Positions 34,640-45,829 of a stretch of DNA of 64,000 bases are shown here, one piece after another. The notes below the pieces were generated by a model. That model searched no databases. It was not told where the DNA came from and saw only the letters and a program-made list of their open reading frames with translations. The stretch is from NCBI GenBank assembly GCA_009741485.1, contig CM019216.1, positions 20,684,384 through 20,748,383 of the forward strand. The letters are read 5' to 3'. The translations under genes were made by a program, and so were the position numbers. The first letter of the stretch is position 1. Each line of letters begins with the position of its first letter. The DNA comes from Malurus cyaneus samueli. Lineage: Eukaryota; Chordata; Aves; Passeriformes; Maluridae.

Positions 34640-35132
34640 TGTTGCCTTGAAAGGCCAGTTTTTAATAATGACACAGACACGGTTAAGGGGATAAAAAGGG
34701 TTTTACCTCAGTATTTGGGATCCCAGGTGCACAACTCGATGGCAGAATGCACACCCGTGTACAGCACGGTTACAAGTTTTACAGGTTTCAGGAATTAGCA
34801 TATCTATCTAGGATTCTTCAATAAGAAACTTAACAAATGCAGTAATGTCCCCCAATTCTAATGAATCTCCCCCAGAATGAGGCCAGAGCCCAGTTTACTC
34901 AAGATGTTCTGGACAGAAGGCTTCAACCAAGGCTGGAGCCTCGGGTTTAAGATAGCACAGGGCACACTGACTCCTTCTTCAGGATGTTTGGCCGCTCTGC
35001 CCAGCAGAACTCCTAAACTAAGCTGGAATATCAAGCTTCAGGAATTACAAGCATGTGGGCTAAGGGGTACAGGCGGATGCATAGAGGGTACAGAAGCGTA
35101 AAGGGAAAAGCAAAAATCATCAGGCATCAACA
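34640..35132 (-). mobile_element. Second LTR nested in the ERVL-type LTR
   Basis: Splits the outer LTR cleanly. Read on the minus strand it starts TGTTGATGCCTGATGATTTT and ends GGCCTTTCAAGGCAACA, so TGTTG...CAACA termini are present. The outer LTR sequence CCACAC (34634-34639) is repeated as CCACAG (35133-35138) after it, a 6-bp target duplication with one mismatch. The part near its 3' end ('ttttatccccttaaccgtgtctgtgtcatt' on the minus strand) is typical of LTRs I associate with songbird ERVs, and 6-bp duplications fit ERVK-like integrases. It is about 493 bp, again without internal genes, hence a solo LTR. Confidence 0.75.
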
Positions 35133-35409
35133 CCACAGTAGTTTTGGGAGGGCTGCTGCTCGGGAGGGTGAACCCATACAGGAGAAGTTCATGGAGAACT
35201 GTGTCCCATGGCAGGGACCCCACAGCACAGCAGGGGAAGGGCTCCTCTCCCTGAGCAGCAGCAGAAGAAGATCTCAGTGATGAACTGACCAAAACCCCCA
35301 CGCCCTGCTGCCTGCACTGTTGCTGGGAAGGAGGGAGGGGTTTGAGGGTAAGAATGGTGTCTTTGAGGGTTTGTTTTATTTCTCATTAACTTCCTCTGTC
35401 TCTGTGAGT

Positions 35410-35415
35410 AATAAA
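35410..35415 (+). promoter_or_regulatory. LTR polyadenylation signal
   Basis: AATAAA followed by 'ttcactttataacttc' and a GT/T-rich run. Position near the 3' part fits the R/U5 region of the outer LTR and supports plus orientation. Confidence 0.5.
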
Positions 35416-35581
35416 TTCACTTTATAACTTCAACTTTGTTTTGCCTTTGGAGTCTTTCCTGCCGGTTCCTTATCTCGGCTCATGAACCTTAGTTAATTTT
35501 TTTTCCCCTTTCCTCTGCCCAGCTGAGGCAGGGGACAGCAGAGTGGGCAGCCCGGAGTCTGGCCAGGGCCAAACCCCAACA

Positions 35582-37344
35582 CATTGTCACTGAGGAATAC
35601 CACCATGGGAAACAGCATTAAAAACATTGGATCTTCACTCTTCCCCACATCACACACAGACACAGCAGTGTTAAAACACATCTTTCTCATTACTGGTGCA
35701 CAGCTGACAGTTCACAGCTGAGTTTGCTGCAGGAACATCATTTTATTTCTGTGCATCTTTGTCATAATTACCAACATTCAGAATCAAGAGTGTCAGACTT
35801 TACAAAACCAGTCTTTCCCTGTCATTTAACTTCTCCCTCAGAACTTGTGTAGAAACCTCATTTTTGCTGTCAAGGTTCCTGTCACACAATGAGAGGCAGC
35901 GTTTCACGAGTCCTGGTTTATTTGTTCCCTCAAACTGAAGAGGCAGCTGTTTTTTTTTTTTTTCTCTAGGTTTCCTCACCCTTTATTTCAAGGATTTCTT
36001 GAGATACACGGAACAATTTTTCTTCCTGCTTTACATCTGGATTTCCACTCTGAAATACTGAGAAACTCAGAAGTTTGTCAGCGAGTACATCACCTACCTT
36101 GCTGTTGTGGTAGAGGAAGGAGATAACGCGTGCTCTTTAGAAACACCAGTGTTATTTCTAAACAAAATAAAAGAGTTTCCCTTGACTTTTGTGTCTGTTT
36201 TTTCCCTCTGGAGAGATGGAAATTGTCTCTTCTAGCTACACATTCAGGTAGGAGGCAATGTCACTTTTGCTTCTTTTTTCTTTGCTGGGTGCTCAGCACA
36301 TCTTCTATCCTTCTCTCGCTTTACTTTGGAATTTCTACTTATTCAGTGCTTTCCAGTTCACCCTAAAATAAAATACATAAACAACGTACCCACCTTATTT
36401 TTGCAGGCAACCTTGTGCTTGTTTGCCATTCCTTCCCCTCGCAGCTTTGGGACAGTTTTGGTTGGAATAATTTGGATCAAAAAAAACTGTCTCCTCATTT
36501 ACTATAATGAAAAATTTCTCTTGAATGGCCATTTTTGGTAAACAGCTCTGATTTGATTATTAAACAAATTCTTGCACCTCCTCAGACCTTTTGTTTGTTT
36601 CAGAATATTTTAGTTCTCATATACACTGTGGATATTTCATATTACTCTGTCACTTTGAACATAAATTTCAGGTACTGATTGCTTCAATGCAATAGTTGAA
36701 CAGTAACAGAAATTGCTCAACTACGCTTCCAGCATGGGATGAAGTGAGTACAGTGGAAATGACAAGCACGACCATTTATTTTTCTTTATAGCCAAGCTGG
36801 CTTACTCATCCTTAGTTTAAATGATAGTTCAAGCTGTGAAAGAGTTGTTAGGACACTCATCATTTTTATTACATTGGAAATGGTGCCTTTGGTTAATTGG
36901 ATTTGGAAAATTTGCTGAGCATTCAGGTGAACCTCATGAATCCCCGTATTATTGTGATAGCCCACAAATCTCTGTCAGCTGTTGACTTTCTAACTAAGCC
37001 TTTCATTTTCTGGAGTTTTGAGCCTAGAATTGTGAAAAGAAAAACCCTTTCCATGAAGTCTATTTGAACTTGATTGCTGTAATATATTTTACAGAGAGAA
37101 TGCTGAGATTCTATAGGCCCTGTCACAAATACATGCTCATAAAATACATGACAAAATTGATTTGCTCTTCAGATTAACACACTAAAAGTCCTTCCCTTAA
37201 TACTCTGAGTGGCAGAAGAGAGTACTTTTAGGTGCCTCAGCTGTACATCAAATAATCAGCTTTCAGTAGTCTCATTCAAGAGCTGCCACCCTCGCTGTGG
37301 GCACTGGTTCTGAATCTATCTCTTTTGAATTCTCTTTCATTCAG
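35582..37344. other. Non-coding unique stretch
   Basis: Begins with the right target-site copy CATTG. AT-rich, with a T-tract at about 35950-35963. No gene or transposon recognised. Confidence 0.5.
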
Positions 37345-37386
<42 letters not shown>

Positions 37387-37412
37387 TAATAGAAAAAAAT
37401 AAACAAAAAAAG
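37345..37412. repeat. Long A homopolymer with A-rich continuation
   Basis: Thirty-two consecutive A (37345-37376), then A-rich sequence with single G, T and C. No retroelement body is recognisable upstream. Confidence 0.9.
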
Positions 37413-37576
37413 GAAATAAGGAATCATGGAAGAACTAGATTTTCCAGTTTGTCCTTCCAAGGTTTGTTCTGAAAGCCTTAAAAGGATTAAAGGATTTCAG
37501 AACAATGCTTTCTGGTGACTTTAGGGGGTTATGGATGAAGACTTTATGGATCAGTGTTAAAAAAAAAATATGTATA

Positions 37577-37685
37577 GATGTGACATTTGGGGACATGGTT
37601 TTGTGGTAGACTTGGCTGTGTTGGGGGACCATTTGGACTCGATGCTCTTAGAGGGCTTTTCCAACCTTAATTCTGTGATTGTGAC
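37577..37685 (+). mobile_element. CR1 3'-end fragment
   Basis: TGTGACATTTGGGGACATGG, 'ttttgtggtagacttggctgtgttgggggaccatttggactcgatgctcttagagggcttttccaaccttaattctgtgattgtga'. About 105 bp. Confidence 0.94.
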
Positions 37686-40600
37686 AGCGTCTCACAAAAC
37701 AGCAGAGAGGAGTCTTTCTTTCCCTCACTTACAATAATGAAGAACAGTCCTAGAAAATGATAAAAACCTTCTCCAGCTTCCCAACTATTCTGAGTTCAGG
37801 AAACTGGGGAAAAGAAGCTGCAGCCTCCTAATGAGGCAAACAAAAACAAAAGAAGCACAGGTGAGTGAAATTGCCCTAATTTTAACATACCTGATTATCA
37901 GTGTATGACTGAGTTCTCTATCCTATAAAAATGACATCCTCCACAATACAGCTGGGATAGTTTAAGCTACCTTAAATCACTCAACCTGCAATACATCTGA
38001 AATGTTAATTAAGCAAGTTTTTTATCCTCACCTCTGCTCTGCTGGCTTTAGTGAAAGCTTGTCTGCCAGGGAAAACTCTCTACAGGTACCGCCAATTCTG
38101 TTTGAAGCTGGTGATCTGGGTTTGGCTCATAACATTCACAGTAGATTTACCTGAAAGATCAATAAAAGCATGTTCAAAGCAAGATTGGCTTCATAGAGCC
38201 TGGGATTTTATTAATTTATATAAACTTCCTAAAACTTTTGTCATAAAGAAAAAGGGAAAAGCTTGAAAATATTCACAGTATTGTACAGCAGGGTAATGAA
38301 AATGATATGGCAAAGTTCTGGATTTTTTTTTTTTTTTTTTTTTCCAGAAAGCACCCCTCAAAATAGACACAGATGAAATTTTCAAATATAGTGGATATTC
38401 AGGTGTGATATCTCAATAGGTCCTCATTTTCAGGAGCTTGTAAGTATCTCTTTACGTTATCTCCAATGATACAAAACAGCCCAGAAAACCTCTCACTACA
38501 TGCCTCCCTAAAAAATGTTTATTATGACAAACCCTGATTGAAAATTCTCTCCTCTCTCATTGGTGATGTGAGATAGATCTTTGTAACAGAAGAAATCTAA
38601 AGGCAATTCTCATCCCAACTGTAAATTAAATAGGATCTCTCAGCGTGGTCCGTGTGATTTCTCCTTTATTTTCTTCATGGTGTATAGTTTAGTCGAATAT
38701 AAAATCAGAATTTAAAAAGCAATCAAGCAGCCAGCAAGACTTTGATCTTTAAAATGCTGGAATTATCTTTAATCAGAGGAGATTTATAAGTAGTAGTTGA
38801 ATTAAAGGTGGAATTACTGTCTGGCTTTGTTCGCTTAAGTTTTGCTGCTCTTCCCACTAACAAAATTTTGTCTCAAATATCTCCTGTATCCTTTGAGAGG
38901 GATTTGTAACAGGCAGTCTCACTTCAGAATTGGGTTAATCTTCCAGATCTTAAGTAGCAACACTGAGAGTAAGCAAAGCACTGTGAGCTTGGAGATCCTC
39001 ATCAGTGAAAGAATGTTTGGAACTCTGGGAATGTGTTTTCCCAAGCCTGTGGTGAGCTGCCTCAAAGAGCAGAAGAAAAGAGTCCAAATCTGGATGGAAA
39101 ACTCCTTGTTTTTCATGTATGCTCCTAGGGAAAAAAAGGTTATTTTGTTTTGAATCCCACTTCTGGTTTTACTTGTTCTCACACACTTAGGGATTCTTAT
39201 ACTGGAGAAGGCTTGTTTTTTTTTTTGGTTTTTTTTTGTTTTTGTTTTTTTTTTCTTTTTTTTTTTTTTTTTTAATTGGAATAAATGGAAAAATATGTTG
39301 AAATTATCAAAATAGGTTAAAAGTTTTGTAGGAAATGATGTTTCCTCTATAGGTCTGATGGGCAGTTTGAAACTTGTGACAGAAAGATCCCATCCAGGAG
39401 AGGAAAAAAGGAGGAAAAACAGTTTGCAAAGCCCACAGACTCTGATATCTCCAGAGCCTTCAGCTTCAGCTGATCTCTCTTGTGTCTTCTCTTGCTACCC
39501 AGGTCATGTTTGCCATTGCAGCAAGGACACATTCAGTCAGAAAGGACTTAATTCTTTCCACAAAGCAAAAAAAAAAAACCCTTTTTAACGTGTGTGTGTC
39601 TTTACCAGCCAGCCGTCCCCACACTAAAAACACAGCTGGAAAAATTTTGATACACTTCATCAAATTTTGAAACAATAGCTGTTCTAACCTCATCTGAGAA
39701 ATTTAATATAATTTCAGCAGAAATATCAAAATCTCTCAAAATTGTGAAGTGACACATATAAACAGAGCCCCCCTGCCCTCTCAGGGTTTTCCCCAGAATG
39801 ATACTGATGGACAGTTCCTTCTTCATTCCCCACAGAATGATCAGTTTAATACATTTTTGTAGTATTTGCTAGCAGAGTTCTCATACCACTGAAAATCTGT
39901 AGTTTCTGTGTTCAAACTCAATACCTCAAAGGTTGGGAGCAATTTTTTCCTCATTTTATTCATTATTCACCATGACATGAAAGTCCAGCAATGACCAAGG
40001 GAAGTTGCCTGTGTGACTGAGTACCTGAGGACAGCCTTGCATGAACTTCATTGCTTTTACAGACCACCATCTTTAGATCTTCCATCACCTCTTTAGATTC
40101 TTCATCACCTTCCTTCCAATCCAACCTGAAAGCAAAAAATAAAAAAAAAAAAGTTTCTGTATGGGGTGAAGTTATACCAAGAGGAACTGTTTTAAGAAAG
40201 TTTTCAGCAGAGCCAATTATCCTGTGAAGTAGAAGGTGTGATGTGGCGAAGGGAACATTTAGACAGGAGGTTACATTTCCCTTTCATTTGTTCTTTTCTT
40301 TTTTCTTAAATTCAGTTTCCAAAGAAGGTGCCAGGTGTTTGTTCACTTTCCAGCCCCTGAGAACCAAGCTTCGAACCTAATCCACTGAGCCTTTTGCTAA
40401 CTCAACCCTGCTGGGTTTATCCTGCCTTGCTTAGCACATGCTATCTGGATACTTTGACTGCTTCAGATGATTATGGCTGTAATTCTTTTTGGGGCTTTGC
40501 TGCACCAGAGCAAAGAATAATAAGACCCTAAATACAAAATGAAAAAAAATAGAAAAGAAGAAGAAAAGAAGAAAGGAAGAAAACCCTACAACCCTCATCT

Positions 40601-41451
40601 TTGAATAAAGGCTTTTATAAGCAGCAATAACAATGCGAGCTGCCTGAGTGTTCCTTCTGAGAGTGTAATACTGGGAAAATAAGTATTCCCATTGCCCCTT
40701 TGCAAGGAAAGGTCTAGCTGAGGCACAGAGAAGAGCAGTTTAACATTTCTTGGTTTTCCTTTTATTTGTGGGTACCTGGGATTGCTGTTCTTGTAGCTGC
40801 AAAGTAGGGCAGTGCAACCCACAGATTCAATTTTCACAGAGAGAGACCCGGGAAGAAAACTCTTAATAGACATCCAAAGGAAAGGGATGGCTAAAGGTCC
40901 CTGAAGGAAACACAGAGGCACAAAATGACTGAGTTCTGATAAAGGTGTGAGTCAGTCAAACTCCTGCTTCTGTGCAAGAAAAGAAGCAAAATCACTATGA
41001 GGTTCCCATGCCTGCTGCTTTGGATAAGCAGAAATCTTTCCAACTTAAATAAATACACTCTTTGACTCTTAATATACCTGTAATGTTCATAATCCAGTGT
41101 GCTGAAAGATGGGGCTGAGAAAACAAGAAAAAAATAAGAAAACTAAGGTGAGGATGAAGGAATGACATTTTCCAGCTCTCTGGTTTGGCAGTTCAGGAAA
41201 GGGGAACAGGCTGGAAGGAACATTTTCCAGTCACCAGTGATGTCATGTGGCAGAGATCACTGGGCAGGACAGATTTACTCCACCAAGTTTTATAGTCTAG
41301 GATAAGGATCCATGCCATGATTCACCTCCAATTCTCATTCCAGGATGTTGGCATATATACAATGTATTTCTCAATGTGTTGTCTTTAGAAAAGGGAGAAG
41401 AAAAGGTTACATATCTTATTTCTAAACCTTTGGACATCACAAGGTATTAAA
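37686..41451. other. Long AT-rich non-coding stretch
   Basis: Contains T-tracts (38323-38343, 39215-39272) and an A/G-rich patch (40540-40583). Open frames of up to 108 codons (40595-40921, minus; 38842-39153, plus) show no domain or splice context. No transposon recognised. Confidence 0.5.
39215..39272. repeat. T-rich low-complexity tract
   Basis: T runs of 8-21 separated by GG, G or C. Confidence 0.9.
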
Positions 41452-41830
41452 GAAGATCAGAGGGACGGAGCCCCTCTGCCCTGGAGCCAGGCTGGGAGAG
41501 CTTGGCCTGTTCAGCCTGAAGAAGGCTCTGGGGAGACCTTAGAGCTCCTTCCAGTGCTAGAGTTGGGCTGGAGGGGGACTTTTTGTAAGCATATGCAGTG
41601 ATAGGACATAGGGAGATGGCTTTAAGCTGAGAGATGGTAGATTTAGACTAGATATTGGGCAGAGATTTTTCTTTGTGAGGGTGGTGAGGCCCCAGAACAA
41701 GTTGCCAAGAGAAGCTGTGGCTGCATCACCCCTGGAGTGTCCAAGGCCAGACTGGATGGAGCTTGGACTAAGATGAACTTTAAGGTCCTTTCCAAACCAA
41801 CCCATTCTATGATTCCATGATTCTATGTCT
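41452..41830 (+). mobile_element. CR1 3'-end fragment, ~375 bp
   Basis: AGATCAGAGGGACGGAGCCC, 'ctggagccaggctgggagagcttggcctgttcagcctg', 'gaaggctctggggagacctta', 'ctttttgtaagcatatgcagtgataggacatagggagatggctttaagctgagagatggtagatttagactagatattgggcagagat', 'gaagctgtggctgcatcacccctggagtgtccaaggccagactggatgg', ending with three ATTCTATG-type units. One of the more complete tails. The 'caacctggtctagtgg...catggcagg' block is deleted. Confidence 0.96.
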
Positions 41831-44199
41831 GTGGTTTAAAATGCATTTCAGGGCTCCAGGGTTTACCTGGTGCCCCCATTTTCTCTACCTTCTATTCGTA
41901 TTGCTGAGATGGATTTTGTTATTACAGTAACTTCCTCAGCTCCTCGTTCATATAAACAGCTCTTCCTCAGCTGATCCTTCCCTCCATTTCTGACTTCCCA
42001 GGCCCTGTTTATCCACAGTCAGTAACACAGAAAGGGTTGGGCACCATCCTGTGATTATCCTGGCCCTCCCAAGCTCTCCCAGCCATGGTTTTGGTCCTTG
42101 TTAAGCAGTGCCCAGGCAGTGTCTGCTCACTGCTCAGGGGGTCACAGGAGCCATTTCCAAGTGGCAGGTGGGACGCAGCCACTCTGTTTTCAGGAGGAAG
42201 AGTGTCCAAGCATATGGATACAAGCTGTCTCCTCCCAGCTGGCCTTACAGACAGAGAACGAGCCCAGGCCCTTTTTGTTTAGCCCTGTGCAGAAGGGGAG
42301 AACTCTGGCAGCAAACAATAACTTGGGGAGCAGATGTGGTTTCTCAACGTTGAAGTCATTGTCACAGTTTCTAATTAGGTGCTTACAGTTGCAGTTATGA
42401 ATGCTCATAGTTGACTGTACCCCTTTTGTAAAATGAAAATGTCTCATTTTAGGCAGAAAATATTCAGAGGGACATTTGCAGATGCTTCATTGTCTGTGGT
42501 TATGTTTCTGTGGCTGTGCATCATTGTCCTTTTAAATGTGTATATTTCTCACAATCATGTTAGTCCTCAAACTCTTTTTATCTTTTTTTATTGTGCTTAT
42601 ATGCATCAAAATTACACGATTGTCTATCTTTGTACCTTTTCCTGGAAATTTTTTTTTCTTTGTTTTCACACTTTCCTGTTGTCCTCCCACCCTTCTATAA
42701 ATCTTCCTGTGCAACAAAACAGTTGACATAAGTAAAACTGCTATACATAATTGATGTATTCTCTGTTTAATAAATAAAGTGTCTGTCATATAGGGGGCAA
42801 GTTTTTATATTGTCTAGATGAGTGTTATTTTTAGCTTCTGTCCAGGGGGATGGAAAATTTTGATAATTTCTGGATAAGAAATTGTTCCTTGGTAAAGTAA
42901 ATTCTGATTAGATGTATATCTGATTTCTCCCTTAAAAAATAAACAATATGAATGATCCCTTAAAATATATATATCTGTTATACAGCAGATTTCCAGAATT
43001 GTCAGACTTGATCCACTGTTTGTTTCACAGTAGCAAACAATGCCAGTGGAAAAAAAAATAAAAAAGAGAGAAAGTTTCCCTGTTGTTAATGAGACAGAGG
43101 TGACTGTAAACAATAGATGCCTTATAGCTATTCTCAAACAGGAATCAAAGCTGTAATTAAATATAAAACACTGTCAGTGATAGGCTCTTTAATGTAACAT
43201 TTCTCAGTTGCTTTTCCTCTATGAAATAGCTTCACTTAGACAAAAGCTGAGAGTGACTGAAACAAGAGAAGAAAGACTTGTGCTGAAAACTGATTTCTTG
43301 TTGCTCCTGACACACCAGTCCTGTAGCTTCAGCAGGAAATATTCCTGACTAGAAGCCAGAACACAGCTAATCACATGATTTTGGTGGCATCTGTCTGACT
43401 AAATGGTGCCATGTGAAGGCAGTTTTTTCCTGGATGGACAAAGGTGTCATCTCAGCCCCAGGAAAAGACAGATCCAAGCAGCCTTTGCTCCCTCATTCTG
43501 TTCAGAACTTGGGATGTCTATTCCCTGAGCTCAGAGTAGACTGAGAATAAGAGAGGAAATAACTTGGGGAAAAGTGGTGAAGAGCTGAAGCTGCTCTACC
43601 TTTGCATTTTCCAGTTGTTTTATAACACTGATGTGGGTGCTGGATGGATTTCAGCATCCTCCTGAAGCCTGAGGTCTGGAGAATGCTGCTGCATGAATAT
43701 ACAGGAAGGAGAACAAAGTACAGGGAGTACTGGAAGGCAGAGGAACTCTCATGCAACACCTGCCTGAGCTAATCAAAAGGATACAAAACCTCTGCACAGT
43801 CCTTGATCAGCTCTGTGATGCCTCAAGCCAGAATCCAGCCTATGTGTGTAAACAAATAGGAAGCCCTGAGCAAGTACGAGGAAGTAGGCCAGAGGATTTG
43901 GGATAAAAAAAACAGAGTTTTTGTGTGGTGCACGTTCATTATCTTCTGGCATCATTTTCTATTCACAAACCCAAAATAAGTAAAGCTGATGCTGTAAGGT
44001 CAGGTCAAAATCGAGACCATTAAGTGTAGGTACATAAACACAGTATAACTAATTCATCAGTTTTGGGGTGGAATAGTAGTTAAGTCCAAGGTGGTGCTGC
44101 ATAAAATAGAAAAAACAGTTTCACTGGAAGTACAAAGGAATAGTCAAAAAAAAAAAAAAAAAAAATCTATCTCAGTCTGCTCAGAGCAACTCTACCACA
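41831..44199. other. Non-coding unique stretch
   Basis: A slightly higher-GC patch at 42000-42300 gives overlapping open frames of 65-100 codons in three frames without recognisable domains. An A-tract ends the stretch (44147-44165). No repeat assigned. Confidence 0.5.
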
Positions 44200-44393
44200 G
44201 AGGCTGGTGAGGCCCTGGCACAGGGCGCCCAAAGAAGCTGTGGTGCTCCATCCCTGGGAGTATTCAAAGCCAGGCTGGACAGGGCTTGGAGCAACCTGGG
44301 ATAGGAAAGCTGTCCCTGTCATGGAGGGGAGTGGAACCAGGTGTTCTTCAATGTTCCTTCCAATTCAAACCATTCTGTGACTCTGTGATACTC
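44200..44393 (+). mobile_element. CR1 3'-end fragment
   Basis: GGCTGGTGAGGCCCTGGCAC, 'agggcgcccaaagaagctgtggtgctccatccctgggagtattcaaagccaggctggacagggcttggagcaacctgggataggaaagctgtccctgtcatgg', ending 'ccattctgtgactctgtgat'. The adjoining A-tract at 44147-44165 is not part of it. Confidence 0.95.
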
Positions 44394-44822
44394 AATCTGA
44401 CCCTGGAGAAGGTCACCCTCTTCGCCAACTGCTACTTTCCAAAACAGTGGAAATAATGAAGCTGGGCTTGTTTTGGTTTGAAGTGATGAGTTTGGTCTTC
44501 CTGATCTCTAATAAACTGCAAACACTGAGATTTTCCTACTCCTGAGCTACACAGCGCCCCTCTACACTGATTCTCTAATAAACATGTGTTGAGTTTATAC
44601 AGCAGCTGTCTCCTGACAGAATCACAAGAAAATATTTTTTCTCCTTTACTGAGCTAGCCTGCAACATTCCGTGGAATCTGATGCCATTGGAAGAGTTGTT
44701 GGCAATGACAAATATGTTAATAAATCATTAGGGAGAAATAGATGAACACGTGAAAACACACACACAGTTCCAGCTAAACTTCACGCACTACAGAGCTTTA
44801 TGGGAACCAGGCTTGGGGTGTA
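44394..44822. other. Non-coding stretch
   Basis: Unique sequence between two CR1 copies. Nothing recognised. Confidence 0.5.
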
Positions 44823-45092
44823 TTGTTACTTGCAGGTAACAAGTGATAGAATGGGATGAAATGGCCTCAAGTTGCACCAGGGGTAGTTTAGATTAGATAT
44901 TATAACTTTTTCTGCATGATAAGTAAAGCTTTGGAACAGACAGCCCAGGGAAGTGATGGAGTCACCATCCTAGAATGTTCAAAAAAAGTGGATACAGCAC
45001 ATGAGGACATGGATAATGGTAAACACGGTGACTGTCAGCAACTGGGTTTGATGTTCTTGGAGGTCTTTTCCAACCTTAATGATTTTATTGAT
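44823..45092 (+). mobile_element. CR1 3'-end fragment, ~270 bp
   Basis: GTTACTTGCAGGTAACAAGT, 'gatagaatgggatgaaatggcctcaagttgcaccaggggtagtttagattagatatta', 'ggaacagacagcccagggaagtgatggagtcaccatcctagaatgttc', 'gaggacatggataatgg', 'ggtttgatgttcttggaggtcttttccaaccttaatgattttatt'. Terminal repeats decayed. Confidence 0.95.
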
Positions 45093-45239
45093 GACTTAAG
45101 GTTGAGAAACTGCTTCAGAGAACAGCGCACAGATCTCCTGTTTCATTGCCCAGTGGGGCTGAATCATCTCATCAGGGACAGTGGAACCCCACTGGAACAG
45201 AATGAACAAGAAGCAAAGCGTCAGACTCTGCCACAAACA

Positions 45240-45825
45240 TGAGCCAAACCTTCTGAGTCTCTCACACCAGTCCCAGAAGGCAAGAGTAACCCAGGCTCTT
45301 ATTAACAGAGAAACAACAACAAATGATCAATGTCTGTAAATGATGCTTTTATGGTAGAACAATTTGGTTACACAGGAAAAAGGGTATAATGCCATTTTGG
45401 TTGCTGTTATCTATAGCAATATGACAATATAAAAGCATAAAAACATCACTTATGAAAATGCTTGAGAAAGAGAAGTAACGAATCAAAGTAGAAAGATGTC
45501 ACCACCTGTAGGCCACGTGACAAGGCTTGGTTGATGCAATTTTTATGTGTTTGTTCAAGTGATGGTCACATTCTGAATCACAGTGATGGTTGCAGAGTGG
45601 ATCCATCAGGTGGTGGATCTTATTCCAAGTCCCATCACAGTCCAAATTCCATTCCATTCAGTATCTGGGGAGGTGTGGGGGTTCAGTGGCTGCAGATAAC
45701 CAGCTGGTTTTTGCAGTTCTTTGCAGTGGGCAAAGTCCTCCAATGATTTTAGCAATGTTTAAGCCATTTCAGTCTCTCACAGCCACCCAACACATCAGCA
45801 GAATTGGGATGGCTTAAGTGTAACA
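45240..45825 (-). mobile_element. Possible LTR element, unclassified
   Basis: On the minus strand the right-hand part begins TGTTACACTTAAGCCATCCC and the left-hand end carries an AATAAGAGCC (45303-45294) followed by 'tgggttactcttgccttctgggactggtgtgagagac', which looks like an LTR polyadenylation region. CACAAA occurs at 45232-45237 and 45824-45829 and might be a target duplication, though TG/CA ends do not fit it exactly. Phrases such as 'gtggatcttattccaagtcccatcacagtccaaattcc' look like avian LTR sequence, but I cannot name a family. Confidence 0.35.
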
Positions 45826-45829
45826 CAAA

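Larger units (their letters stand above)
34050..35581 (+). mobile_element. Solo LTR of an avian ERVL-type endogenous retrovirus, interrupted
   Basis: Opens with TGTGTTGGTTTTGTTTGGCC and closes with AAACCCCAACA, so TGTTGG...CCAACA are inverted termini. In between come 'gagaagctgctggaagttttcatcccatccagcagagcc', a TATA-like ATATTTAA (34223-34230), a run of degenerate repeats of the type 'gcagcccatgg ... ccacgctggag' (34380-34640 and 35160-35230), 'gatgaactgaccaaaaccccca', and AATAAA at 35410-35415. The flanks share ACATTGT, giving a 5-bp target duplication CATTG (34045-34049 and 35582-35586). No gag, pol or env is present, so it is a solo LTR left by recombination between two LTRs. Removing the nested element leaves about 1.03 kb. 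A T/G-rich expansion sits at 34261-34320. Confidence 0.85.

Noticed and set aside
34126..34680. A 184-codon minus-strand open frame and overlapping frames of 96-136 codons
   Set aside because: They lie within the LTR, span its low-complexity T/G tract and are open because of the LTR's GC-rich degenerate repeats. No retroviral protein features.
34050..35581. A complete endogenous retrovirus
   Set aside because: Only LTR sequence is present; the single interruption is another LTR, and no gag, pol or env similarity is visible.
37345..37412. A processed pseudogene ending in a poly-A tail
   Set aside because: The sequence upstream shows no similarity to a coding or structural RNA that I recognise, so the tract is listed only as low complexity.
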